64,000 bases of DNA, taken from Castellaniella sp041675725. GTDB lineage: Bacteria; Pseudomonadota; Gammaproteobacteria; Burkholderiales; Burkholderiaceae_B. Both the position numbers and the translations under genes were made by a program. The notes under the pieces are model-generated. The model did no database searches, was not told where the DNA came from, and was given only the letters and a program-made list of their open reading frames with translations. The stretch lies in assembly GCF_041675725.1 (NCBI RefSeq), contig NZ_JBAYTI010000007.1:1-64000 (forward strand), in the 5' to 3' direction. Of this stretch, positions 25,196 to 33,118 are shown piece after piece (positions within the stretch are counted from its first letter, which is position 1; the number at the start of each line of letters is the position of its first letter).

Positions 25196-25627
25196 GTGGA
25201 CGAAGCGGTGGCCCGGCAGGCGTTTGATCAGGCAATCAAGACACACAAGCCGGTATTCGAGGAATTTTTCCTGGCGCGCCTGATGGGGCTCGAGTTCGAG
25301 TATCCCGATGGCCAGTGTGTCGTCACCTTCGAGCCCAAGGACTTCATGTTCAACCCCCAGGGGTCCTTGCATGGCGGCATCATCGCCAGCGTCATGGACA
25401 TCTCGATGGGGCATTTGCTCAAGCGCGTCCAGGGCCCTGGCACCACGCTCGAGATCAAGGTTCAGTACGTCAAGGCCGCCCGCCATGGGCGCCTGCGGTC
25501 AGTGGGCGAATTCATCCGGCAAGGGCGTGGGATCTCATATATGCGCTCGACCATGACCGATGCGCAAGGTGACGTCGTCGCTTTTGCCACCGCAACCTGG
25601 AAGCGGCTGAAGCCGGCGGCCCCCTGA
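25196..25627 (+). CDS. PaaI-type hotdog thioesterase
   Basis: This 143-residue protein carries the acyl-CoA thioesterase signature NPQGSLHGGIIASVMDISMG, with HGG in the active-site helix region, and strands LEIKVQYVKAAR and SMTDAQGDVVAFATATW-like sequence. It starts with GTG after AGGAGACG. It probably hydrolyses an aryl- or acyl-CoA, which fits the CoA-ligase-rich surroundings, although it forms no operon with them. Confidence 0.82.
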   Translation: MDEAVARQAFDQAIKTHKPVFEEFFLARLMGLEFEYPDGQCVVTFEPKDFMFNPQGSLHGGIIASVMDISMGHLLKRVQGPGTTLEIKVQYVKAARHGRLRSVGEFIRQGRGISYMRSTMTDAQGDVVAFATATWKRLKPAAP

Positions 25628-25653
25628 GATCCGATCGGGCCGCGGTTTGGGGG

Positions 25654-25672
25654 GCCGGCCCATGGGGCCGGC
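25654..25672. terminator. Stem-loop between convergent genes
   Basis: GCCGGCCC and GGGCCGGC form an 8-bp perfect stem around ATG. It lies in the 49 bp between the thioesterase stop and the stop of the facing membrane-protein gene, so it may serve both directions. It has no T-run. Confidence 0.45.
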
Positions 25673-25676
25673 TGGC

Positions 25677-26039
25677 TCAGGCCGGCTGTCGGCTGCAGCG
25701 GCATGCCAGGCGCCACCCGGCCACGGTGTAGAACAGAATGGCCGTCCCTACCAGGCCCAGGAAAAACACCAGCGCAATCAGCAGCCAGTCGATGGGGCCG
25801 CCTGCATCGGCAAACCCCGAGGATGACACCTGAGCCATCAGCACCAGGGCCAGTATGCCGCCCAGGACACCGATGGCTTGCGCCCATACCAGGCGGTTGG
25901 CCACCAGGCGCCGCTCGCGCACGAGCAGCGCTGCGAAAGCCAGCGTGCCCAGGAGCACGACGGCCAGCAAGACCCACAGCAGGGGCCCGAGCATTTCCTG
26001 GAAGACAGCCAGCAAGACCAGAGGATCGAGTTCATTCAT
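25677..26039 (-). CDS. Small three-helix membrane protein in the SQR/SulP operon
   Basis: This 120-residue protein has about three hydrophobic helices (around LLWVLLAVVLLGTLAFAALL, WAQAIGVLGGILALVLMA and WLLIALVFFLGLVGTAILFY). ATG at 26039 has AAGGAG in front; the longer frame from 26123 would extend into the upstream gene. It begins 11 bp after the stop of the Tat-exported flavoprotein gene. Small proteins of this type (I think of DUF5368) occur beside such oxidoreductases. It may anchor the flavoprotein or relay its electrons; this is inference. Confidence 0.65.
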   Translation of the reverse strand: MNELDPLVLLAVFQEMLGPLLWVLLAVVLLGTLAFAALLVRERRLVANRLVWAQAIGVLGGILALVLMAQVSSSGFADAGGPIDWLLIALVFFLGLVGTAILFYTVAGWRLACRCSRQPA

Positions 26040-26050
26040 GGGGGTTCTCC

Positions 26051-27421
26051 TTAGGCGCGACCGCGCAGCATGCTGAGATAGGTGGGTTTGAGCCCCATGG
26101 TTTCCATGACCCAAGTCACCCACAATTCTTCGAGCGGGGCGATGACGCCGGGAAACGATGGGACCAGATTGTTCTCGTAGTCGAATTCAACCAACATGGC
26201 CCGCCCCAGGCGGGTGATCATGGGGCACGATGTATATCCTGTGTACACGGCATCCGACGTCGTGCCCGCCAGTTCCGCGAGCAGGTGTTCGACGGCGATG
26301 GGCACCTGCCATTTCACGCTGGCGGCCGTCTTGCCTTTTGGTACCCCGGCGATGTCACCGACCGCGAACACATTCGGGTAACGGGGATGGCGCAAGGTGG
26401 CCTTGTCGGCCTCGACCCAGCCCTCGGCCACCCACGGCCCGCTTTGCCAGGGCAAGGGGCTGTTGAGGATGGCCGTCGGCGCCTGCATGGGCGGGATGAC
26501 GTGAATGAAGTCGTAGCCCTGTTCCTCGGTGCCTTCCGGGGTACGGAAGGTCGCTATCCGGCGACCCGGATCGATCGCCTGAAGCACCCGGTCGTACCGT
26601 GTCTGTATGCCGCGGTCGTGGAACAGCATGCGCACTTTCTCGGACACGATAGGCACCCCGAACAACGTGTTGTTGTGCGCGTTGTAGACGAGTTCTGCCT
26701 TGCCCCGGTTGCCGCGCCGCCTGAGGTAGTCGTCCGTGATGAAAGCGTATTTAAGGGGCGCCCCGGCGCATTTCATTTCTGTGGGCGGACGCAGGAAGAG
26801 GCCACGGCCGCCCTGGTCGGCGAAGGCCGACATCGCCTGCCAGGTGGCCAGGGCGGCTTCAGGGCCCTGGTAGATGCTGCCGATGCCTTCCTTGCCGATC
26901 AGATGGGTGTCCATGCCTTCGATCTGCCCATACCGCAACGCCATGCCTGTGGCGACGATGAGAAAATCGTAGGGGATGGCCTGGCCGGTGCCGGTCACCA
27001 CCTTGTTGGCTTCAGGATCGAATTCCGCCACTTCGGCCTGGATCCATTCGACCCCGGCGGGGATGTATTCCGTCGTCTCGGAGATGACATAGTTGGCGGG
27101 CTCGATGCCGGCGCCGATCAAGGTGTAGCCCGGCTGGTAGTAGTGTTGCCGGCGTGCATCGATCAGGGTGATCTTGGCGCCGTCCAGCGCTCGGGCCAGA
27201 CGCGACGCAGCGGTCAGCCCGGCCGCACCCGCCCCGGCGATGACGATGTGCGCCGGGCTGCGCAGCGGCTGCCGGGCCTGCGCGGCGTTTGGATGCCAGG
27301 CCGCGGCCGCGACCGAGGCGGCGCCCAGTGCCAGAAACTGCCGGCGACTCAGCGGGCTGCGCAAGGTGGCGTCGATCTGGGTGGATCGTCGGTGGATGGA
27401 TAGTCGGCGGTCGTCTTTCAT
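26051..27421 (-). CDS. Tat-exported sulfide:quinone oxidoreductase/FCSD-like flavoprotein
   Basis: This 456-residue protein has a twin-arginine signal (SRRQFLALGAASVAAAA, ending NAAQA), so it should be folded with FAD and exported. The FAD fold IVIAGAGAAGLTAASRLARA and IDARRQHYYQPGYTLIGAG match the SQR/flavocytochrome c sulfide dehydrogenase group. The cysteines at MKCAGAPLK and TSCPMITR are placed as in these enzymes, and NVFAVGDIAGVPKGKTAAS is the second FAD motif. ATG at 27421 follows AGGGGG; the longer start adds 12 unrelated residues. It lies between a SulP transporter and a small membrane protein. The likely reaction is periplasmic sulfide or sulfane-sulfur oxidation. Confidence 0.82.
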   Translation of the reverse strand: MKDDRRLSIHRRSTQIDATLRSPLSRRQFLALGAASVAAAAWHPNAAQARQPLRSPAHIVIAGAGAAGLTAASRLARALDGAKITLIDARRQHYYQPGYTLIGAGIEPANYVISETTEYIPAGVEWIQAEVAEFDPEANKVVTGTGQAIPYDFLIVATGMALRYGQIEGMDTHLIGKEGIGSIYQGPEAALATWQAMSAFADQGGRGLFLRPPTEMKCAGAPLKYAFITDDYLRRRGNRGKAELVYNAHNNTLFGVPIVSEKVRMLFHDRGIQTRYDRVLQAIDPGRRIATFRTPEGTEEQGYDFIHVIPPMQAPTAILNSPLPWQSGPWVAEGWVEADKATLRHPRYPNVFAVGDIAGVPKGKTAASVKWQVPIAVEHLLAELAGTTSDAVYTGYTSCPMITRLGRAMLVEFDYENNLVPSFPGVIAPLEELWVTWVMETMGLKPTYLSMLRGRA

Positions 27422-27505
27422 AGGTAGGCCCCCTGGGTCAATGAAGAGGACAATCAATGCGGATACATGCAGGCTGCAGTGGGCTGCGGTTCCTGCAGGA
27501 GCCGC

Positions 27506-29236
27506 TCATGCCAGGCTTTCAGGCGCCAGCGCCTGGATGGCCTGATAATGCGTCAAGAACACCCGGCCGCTCAGCTGCCGGAAGAATGCGGTGCCACAGA
27601 GGCGGTCCATGACCGGCCCCTTGACTTCCGAAAGATGCAGTTTGATGCCAGCCCCCGCCAGCCTGGCTTCGATGGCCTCGAGGCTTTCGAGTGCGCTGGC
27701 GTCGATATGGTTGACCGCCGAGCACAGCAGCACCACATGATGCAAGGCGGGCCGGGCTGCCACGGCCTGGTTGATGCAGTCTTCGAGGTAGCGGGCGTTG
27801 GCGAAATAGAGGCTCTCATCCACACGCAGCCCCAGTACGTGGGGGCTGGTTTGTACCGGATGGCGCTGCTCGTTGCGAAAGTGCTCGGTGCCGGGCACCT
27901 GGCCGATGACGGCGATGTGCGGGCGGCTGCTGCGGTACAGATACAGGGCGATGGACAGGCCGATGCCGGCGATCAGCCCGGTCTCGACGCCCGCGAGCAA
28001 GGTCAGCGCCAGGGTGGCTGCGACAACTGAAAAGTCGAAGCGCGAGTAGTGCCACGTGCGCTTCAATATGCCGAAGTCGACCAGCGACAGCACAGCCACG
28101 ATGATGGTGGCCGCCAGGGTGGCTTGGGGAAGATAGTGCAGAAAAGGCGTGAGCAGCAGCGTGGCGACGGCGATCCCGCCTGCCGTGTATACGCCTGCGG
28201 CCGGCGTCTGTGCGCCGGCGTCGAAATTGACGATCGAACGCGAGAAGCCCCCCGTGACGGGCAGGCCGCTGCTCAGGGCCGCGGTGATGTTGCTGGCGCC
28301 CAGCGCGAGCAGTTCTTGGTTGGGTTCCACGCGCTGCCGGCGCATGGCTGCAAGTGTCTGGCCCACGGAGATGGACTCGACGAACCCGACCACACTCAGC
28401 AGCAGGGCCGGCACGGCCAGTTCAGCCCACAACGATGGGTTCCAGCCGGGCAGCGTCAGTGCTGGCAGGCCTTGTGGGATGTCACCGATCACATGAACCC
28501 CATGGCGGGTCAGATCCCCCAGCCATACGGCAACCGTGGTGACGACAATGGCGGTGACTGGGCCGGCCTTGGCCAGGCCGTCGGCCAGGCGGGGCCCGAG
28601 CCCCAGCCGCAGGAGCAGCGGCTTGAGCCGGCGGCGTGACCACCACAGGAACGCCAGTGCAAACAGCCCCAGGGCGAGCGTAATCAGGTTGGTGTGCGGC
28701 AGGCCGCGCCATAAAGAAGGAAGCAGGTCGGGCAGGGTGTCGCCGCTGGCCGCGATGCCCAATACGTGTTTTGCCTGGCTGAGCGCGATCAGCAGGCCGG
28801 AGGCCGAGATAAAGCCCGAAATGACGGGATGGCTCAGGAAATTGGCCAGGAACCCCAGCCTGAATACGCCCATGACCGCCAGCATGAGGCCAGACAGGAG
28901 CGTGAGCACCAGCGTGGCGTCCCAGAAAGCGCTGGGATCGGCGGCCACCACCTGTCCGACTGCGGCAGCGCTCATGAGGGATGTGATGGCTGCCGGCCCA
29001 ACGGCCAGCGTACGGCTGCTGCCGAATACGGCGTAGGCGAGCAGCGGCAGCATGCTGGCGTACAGGCCCGCCTGTGGCGGCACGCCCGCCAACAAGGCAT
29101 AGGCCAGGCTTTGCGGTATGAGCATCAATGTCACGATGCCGGCGGCGAGCAGGTCGCCCGTGAGCTGCTGGGTGTCGTAGGCACGACCCCAGCCCAGGAC
29201 CGGAAACCAGTGCGAAAGGCCAGCGGGCTTGTTCAA
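27506..29236 (-). CDS. SulP-family anion transporter with STAS domain
   Basis: This 576-residue inner-membrane protein has the SulP start DLLAAGIVTLMLIPQSLAYA, then AGLYASMLPLLAYAVFGSSR and VGPAAITSLM, with about a dozen membrane segments. A C-terminal STAS domain (from roughly residue 460) contains NHIDASALESLEAI. In STAS proteins this loop normally reads D-x-S; here it is DASA. SulP proteins carry sulfate, bicarbonate or dicarboxylates. Being first in an operon with an SQR-like flavoprotein favours sulfate or another sulfur oxyanion, by inference. Confidence 0.88.
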   Translation of the reverse strand: MNKPAGLSHWFPVLGWGRAYDTQQLTGDLLAAGIVTLMLIPQSLAYALLAGVPPQAGLYASMLPLLAYAVFGSSRTLAVGPAAITSLMSAAAVGQVVAADPSAFWDATLVLTLLSGLMLAVMGVFRLGFLANFLSHPVISGFISASGLLIALSQAKHVLGIAASGDTLPDLLPSLWRGLPHTNLITLALGLFALAFLWWSRRRLKPLLLRLGLGPRLADGLAKAGPVTAIVVTTVAVWLGDLTRHGVHVIGDIPQGLPALTLPGWNPSLWAELAVPALLLSVVGFVESISVGQTLAAMRRQRVEPNQELLALGASNITAALSSGLPVTGGFSRSIVNFDAGAQTPAAGVYTAGGIAVATLLLTPFLHYLPQATLAATIIVAVLSLVDFGILKRTWHYSRFDFSVVAATLALTLLAGVETGLIAGIGLSIALYLYRSSRPHIAVIGQVPGTEHFRNEQRHPVQTSPHVLGLRVDESLYFANARYLEDCINQAVAARPALHHVVLLCSAVNHIDASALESLEAIEARLAGAGIKLHLSEVKGPVMDRLCGTAFFRQLSGRVFLTHYQAIQALAPESLA

Positions 29237-29331
29237 TGGATGGCAACCCGAATCACATGCGTTGTTTATATTTTATAATAATTTTAATTGATAGTCCAAA
29301 CAGAAAGAACGTGTGTCGGCGATATGCACAC

Positions 29332-29367
29332 ATGAAGCAATGCATGAAGCAATGCACGAAGCAAGGC
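29332..29367. repeat. 12-bp direct repeat ATGAAGCAATGC, three copies
   Basis: There are two exact copies and a third with three changes (ACGAAGCAAGGC), in the 217-bp gap upstream of the sulP gene. It lies just outside the AT-rich stretch (29260-29300) that probably holds the sulP promoter. It could be a regulator-binding array or simple slippage. Confidence 0.75.
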
Positions 29368-29453
29368 ACCGAAGGGTGGCGGCAGGCCCGGGATTGCCAT
29401 CCAGACGACGGGGCGGCTTCAGGCGCCTTCGGGTGATGATGGTGGCGGGGTAT

Positions 29454-30590
29454 TCAGGGGGCGGGGCGCAGCAGGATCTGGGTGATTTCTGACGGCCGCC
29501 CCAGGCGCAGCGCCAGCCCGTTCCACAGGCCGGCGCCGTTGCTGACATACAGGGTCATGTCGCCCACGTGGTACAGGCCGGAAACGAACCCGGCGTTGGC
29601 CAGCTGCGTGAGCCAGTGGCCGCCCAGGATCTGGCCGCCATGCGTGTGTCCGGACAGCTGCACGGCCACGCCCGCTTCGGCGTGTTCCCGCGCTTTCTCG
29701 GGGCGGTGGTCGAGCAGGATGACCGGCACGCCTTTGGGAATGCCTTGCAGCGCGGCCTGCAGATCGGGGGCGGGTTGGCCGAACTGGATGGCCTGGCGGT
29801 CGGTCAGGCCCGCAATGGCCAGGGTGTCGTCGCCCCGCCGGATCAGTACGTGCTCGTTTTCAAGCATGTTCAGCCCCAGCGCCTTGTATGCCGCCATCCA
29901 ATCGACGTAGTCGGAATAGTACTCGTGGTTGCCAGGGATGGACAGCACGCCATCGGGCGCGTGCAGTTCCTGCAAGGGGGCGACATCCCGCGCCCTTGCG
30001 GTGGTGGAGCCATCGGCCAGGTCTCCCGTGATGACGATCAGGTCCGGGTGCAGTGAATTGGCGCGGCGTACGACCGCTTCTTGCCAGTATTCAGGCAGCA
30101 GGCGGCTGGCGTGCGTGTCGGTCAGTTGCACGATGCGATAGCGGTCGAAGCTGGCAGGCAAGCCGGGGACCGTGATCGCCAGGGTTTCGATGTGCGGGAT
30201 GCGGATGGCGTTCCACACGCCGATCGCCGACAGTACGACGGCCGCGAGCCCGATCAGCACGGTGAGCGGTGGGCTCGTCAGCAGCATCCGGCCGCCCCAG
30301 CGCCAGGGAAGGTACAGCAACAGGCCCAGCACGTCGCGCACCAGGGACAGCATGGCCAGCAGCAAAAGCACCCCGAATGCCCAGGCCAGTGCGATAAGGG
30401 CTTCTTGGGGCAGTTCGGGTGATGCAATCGAACCAAAGAACGCGCGCACCAGCCAGTGGTACTGGGCGATCAGCAGAAGCAGCAGTGCCAGCCCGATCCG
30501 GGTGCCCGCCGCAAGGGGCAAAGGCCATACGAAGCGCCACAGAACGAACAGCCAGATGGTTCCGGTGATGAGCGGCAGAAAGAATCCCAT
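29454..30590 (-). CDS. Membrane-anchored metallophosphoesterase
   Basis: This 378-residue protein has four N-terminal hydrophobic segments followed by a calcineurin-like phosphoesterase domain. The metal-binding motifs appear in order: LTDTH, ITGDLADG, PGNHEYY, LLDHRP and SGHTHGGQ. This is the YkuE/YaeI-like arrangement. The ATG at 30590 (MGFFLPLITGTIW) directly precedes the first helix; a TTG at 30659 would add unrelated residues. No strong ribosome site is visible. The substrate is unknown; related enzymes act on phospholipid-linked phosphates or nucleotides. Confidence 0.82.
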   Translation of the reverse strand: MGFFLPLITGTIWLFVLWRFVWPLPLAAGTRIGLALLLLLIAQYHWLVRAFFGSIASPELPQEALIALAWAFGVLLLLAMLSLVRDVLGLLLYLPWRWGGRMLLTSPPLTVLIGLAAVVLSAIGVWNAIRIPHIETLAITVPGLPASFDRYRIVQLTDTHASRLLPEYWQEAVVRRANSLHPDLIVITGDLADGSTTARARDVAPLQELHAPDGVLSIPGNHEYYSDYVDWMAAYKALGLNMLENEHVLIRRGDDTLAIAGLTDRQAIQFGQPAPDLQAALQGIPKGVPVILLDHRPEKAREHAEAGVAVQLSGHTHGGQILGGHWLTQLANAGFVSGLYHVGDMTLYVSNGAGLWNGLALRLGRPSEITQILLRPAP

Positions 30591-30868
30591 GATTTGAGTT
30601 GGACAGATCCAGCAAGAAATTGATTGCGGTTGGCGGCCTGTTCTGGCGCGCCGGCGCAAGTGAACCGGTACGGTGCCGCACGGGCTGCTGACCTGTATCT
30701 TAACAAGCCGGCGCGTACGGCGCGGCGCATCGCGCCGCAGCCCGGAAGCGTGTGGGCGGATGAACCGCCTGAACGGAAGATGAACGAGGCCTTCAGAAAG
30801 GATTCAGTGGCGGGTCCGCATACTGCGTGCATGGCTGAATGTAGCCCTTTCCAAGGTAGGACAAGATC

Positions 30869-32200
30869 ATGAAGACACGCCATTTCCTTATTCTTTTTCT
30901 CGGGTTGATTGGCCTGGCCTGGGCCTGGGATGCGCTCGTCGTGCATCCCATGGCCGGCGATGCGGCGTGGGTGGTCCGCAAGCAGCTGATTTATTTTACG
31001 GGCGTCGCGTCCATGGGGCTGATGTCCTTGGTGATGGTGCTGGCCACCCGGCCGGTCTGGCTGGAATCATGGCTCGGGGGGATGGACCGGATCTTCCAAC
31101 TGCACAAGAGGGCAGGCATTCTGGCTATCAGCCTGGGGGTTGCCCACTGGCTCGTCAAGATCAGCAAGGGCGCCCTGATCAGCGTGTTGGGCGCCATCGT
31201 GGACAAGCCGGCCTCCCTGCCTTTGCTGGAGGCGTTTCAGTCCAGCAAGGGCTTGGCCAAAGACGTGGGCGAGTGGGTGATCTACGCCCTGATCCTCACC
31301 CTCGTGCTCACCCTGTGGAAGGTCGTGCCATACAAGGCCTGGCGCCTGGTGCACAAGGTCATGCCGGTGCTGTATCTGGCGCTGGTGTTTCATGCCGTGG
31401 TGCTTATGCCGGCCGTCTGGTGGACGCAGCCTCTGGGCCTGCTGATGGGGGGCCTTCTGGTTGCAGGCAGTCTGGCCGCCGTATCCGCCTTGCGTCAACG
31501 TATCGGTCATCGCCGGCGCCATGCGGGTGTCGTCGAATCGGTGACCCGGCAGGCTTCGGGGGTGACCGAGGTGCGCTGCGTCATGGCGGCCGACTGGCCC
31601 GGCCACGTGGCCGGTCAGTTTGCCTTCGTGCAGTTTGATCGCTCCGAGGGGTTTCACCCCTTCACGATCGCCGACGCCGATCGGGGCGCCGCACGGCGCC
31701 TGACCTTCCAGATCAAGGCGCTGGGCGACTATACGAGTCGCCTGGCGCAACAGCTGCATCCGGGGCAGCATGTGCTGGTCGAAGGACCTTATGGCCGCTT
31801 CGATCATACGCGGGGCGACCGGGAACAGATCTGGGTGGCTGGCGGCATCGGCATCACACCGTTTGTGGCCTGGCTGGAATCCCTGCAGGATACGCCAGAC
31901 AAGGCGCCGCAGGCCCATCTGCACTATTGCATACGCGACGCGGCGCAGGATCCATTCGTTCCCAGGTTGCGCGCACTGTGTGCCCGGCTGCCGCAGATTC
32001 GGCTGCAGATCCATGAGGCCCGGGCGGGCCAGCGGCTTGATGCCGGTACGTTGCGGGCCGATTGGAAGGCGGGCGGGGGCGTCATGCCCGAGATCTGGTT
32101 CTGCGGGCCGGTCGGACTGGCGCGCCACCTTGAAGACGGATTGCGCGCACTGGGCCTGGACAGGGTGCGTTGGCACCGTGAGGCCTTCGACATGCGCTGA
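30869..32200 (+). CDS. Ferric-reductase-like flavocytochrome (FRE/NOX type)
   Basis: This 443-residue membrane protein has an N-terminal domain of about six helices with paired histidines suited to heme (LHKRAGILAISLGVAHWL; LVHKVMPVLYLALVFHAVVL). A cytoplasmic FAD/NAD(P)H reductase domain follows: the FAD motif HPFTIA, GDYTSRL, the nucleotide motif VAGGIGITPFVAW and the end WFCGPVGLARHL. It should move electrons from NAD(P)H across the membrane to ferric iron or another acceptor. It is divergent from the phosphoesterase gene. Confidence 0.85.
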   Translation: MKTRHFLILFLGLIGLAWAWDALVVHPMAGDAAWVVRKQLIYFTGVASMGLMSLVMVLATRPVWLESWLGGMDRIFQLHKRAGILAISLGVAHWLVKISKGALISVLGAIVDKPASLPLLEAFQSSKGLAKDVGEWVIYALILTLVLTLWKVVPYKAWRLVHKVMPVLYLALVFHAVVLMPAVWWTQPLGLLMGGLLVAGSLAAVSALRQRIGHRRRHAGVVESVTRQASGVTEVRCVMAADWPGHVAGQFAFVQFDRSEGFHPFTIADADRGAARRLTFQIKALGDYTSRLAQQLHPGQHVLVEGPYGRFDHTRGDREQIWVAGGIGITPFVAWLESLQDTPDKAPQAHLHYCIRDAAQDPFVPRLRALCARLPQIRLQIHEARAGQRLDAGTLRADWKAGGGVMPEIWFCGPVGLARHLEDGLRALGLDRVRWHREAFDMR

Positions 32201-32220
32201 TTCATGCAGCTGATATCGTA

Positions 32221-32226
32221 TATAAT
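32221..32226 (+). promoter_or_regulatory. -10 element TATAAT of the tRNA-Cys promoter
   Basis: A consensus TATAAT lies 39 bp before the tRNA. No good -35 hexamer is seen at the standard 17-bp distance (TGATTC there), so the assignment rests on the -10 and position alone. Confidence 0.5.
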
Positions 32227-32264
32227 GGCGAGCTTGGCCGGGTTGTCCGGCCATCGACGTCACC

Positions 32265-32338
32265 GGCGCAATGGCAGAGTGGTGATGCAGCGGACTGCAA
32301 ATCCGTGTACGTCGGTTCGATTCCGGCTTGCGCCTCCA
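32265..32338 (+). tRNA. tRNA-Cys (anticodon GCA)
   Basis: The acceptor stem GGCGCAA pairs with TTGCGCC, followed by discriminator T and encoded CCA. The anticodon stem is CGGACTGCAAATCCG with GCA in the loop, and the T-loop is GGTTCGATTCC. At 74 nt including CCA it has the expected length and all three arms. The 3' end is only 8 bp from the ATG of an SDR gene. Confidence 0.95.
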
Positions 32339-32346
32339 GATGGATC

Positions 32347-33069
32347 ATGCAAACCTTCCAACCCGATTTGTTCTCAGGTCGATACGCTCTGGTGGCGGGC
32401 GGTACGCGCGGCATCGGCGCCGCAGTGGCCAATCACCTGGCTGCCCTGGGGGCCACGGTCGTGGCGGGGGGGCTCGACGACACCGACGGCTCGCTGGCCA
32501 GCGGCATACGGGTCGTGCACCTCGATGTGGCCGATGGCGCGTCGGTGCAAAAGGCATTTTCCTCTCTGGATCGCCTCGATATCCTGGTCAATTGTGCCGG
32601 CATCATACGGCGCAGCGACGAACACCAACCCGAAGTCTTCGAGCGCGTACTGGCCATCAATCTTACCGGCAGCATGCGCACCTGCACGGCAGCGCGTGCG
32701 CTACTGAAGGAAACCGGCGGGTCCATCGTCAACACGGCATCGATGCTCAGTTTCTTTGGGGGCGGCCTGGTGCCGGGCTATGCCGCCAGCAAGGGCGGGG
32801 TGGCCCAACTCACCAAGTCTTTGGCCCTGGCCTATGCGGCCGACGGCATACGGGTCAATGCCATTGCCCCGGGCTGGATCGCAACCGCGCTGACCCAAAA
32901 CCTCCAGGACGACGACGCGCGCTCGCAGGCGATTCTCGCCCGCACGCCGCTGGGCCGCTGGGGCTCGCCCGCCGATCTCGGCGGGGCCGTGGCCTTTCTG
33001 TGTTCACCGGCTGCGTCTTTCATGACCGGCGTCATCCTGCCGGTCGATGGCGGCTATCTGATCGCCTGA
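32347..33069 (+). CDS. Short-chain dehydrogenase/reductase
   Basis: This 240-residue classical SDR has cofactor site ALVAGGTRGIGAAVANHL, DILVNCAGIIRRSD (NAG form), catalytic Ser in SIVNTASMLSF, YxxxK as PGYAASKGG, then VNAIAPGWIAT and the end PVDGGY. It starts 8 bp after the encoded CCA of tRNA-Cys, with no room for its own promoter, so it is probably transcribed with the tRNA and released by tRNA processing. The substrate is unknown. A weak ribosome site within tRNA-derived sequence suggests modest expression. Confidence 0.82.
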   Translation: MQTFQPDLFSGRYALVAGGTRGIGAAVANHLAALGATVVAGGLDDTDGSLASGIRVVHLDVADGASVQKAFSSLDRLDILVNCAGIIRRSDEHQPEVFERVLAINLTGSMRTCTAARALLKETGGSIVNTASMLSFFGGGLVPGYAASKGGVAQLTKSLALAYAADGIRVNAIAPGWIATALTQNLQDDDARSQAILARTPLGRWGSPADLGGAVAFLCSPAASFMTGVILPVDGGYLIA

Positions 33070-33118
33070 CTGCCCGGGCCCGGCGCGCTGCCAGCCAGGC
33101 CGGCAGCGGCGCGATGAT

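Noticed and set aside
25703..27403. 566-codon plus-strand frame opposite the small membrane protein and the Tat flavoprotein
   Set aside because: It covers two recognisable minus-strand genes; its product is rich in Arg, Gly and His with no domain.
31067..32263. 398-codon minus-strand frame opposite the ferric-reductase-like gene
   Set aside because: There is no domain; the opposite strand encodes a clear flavocytochrome.
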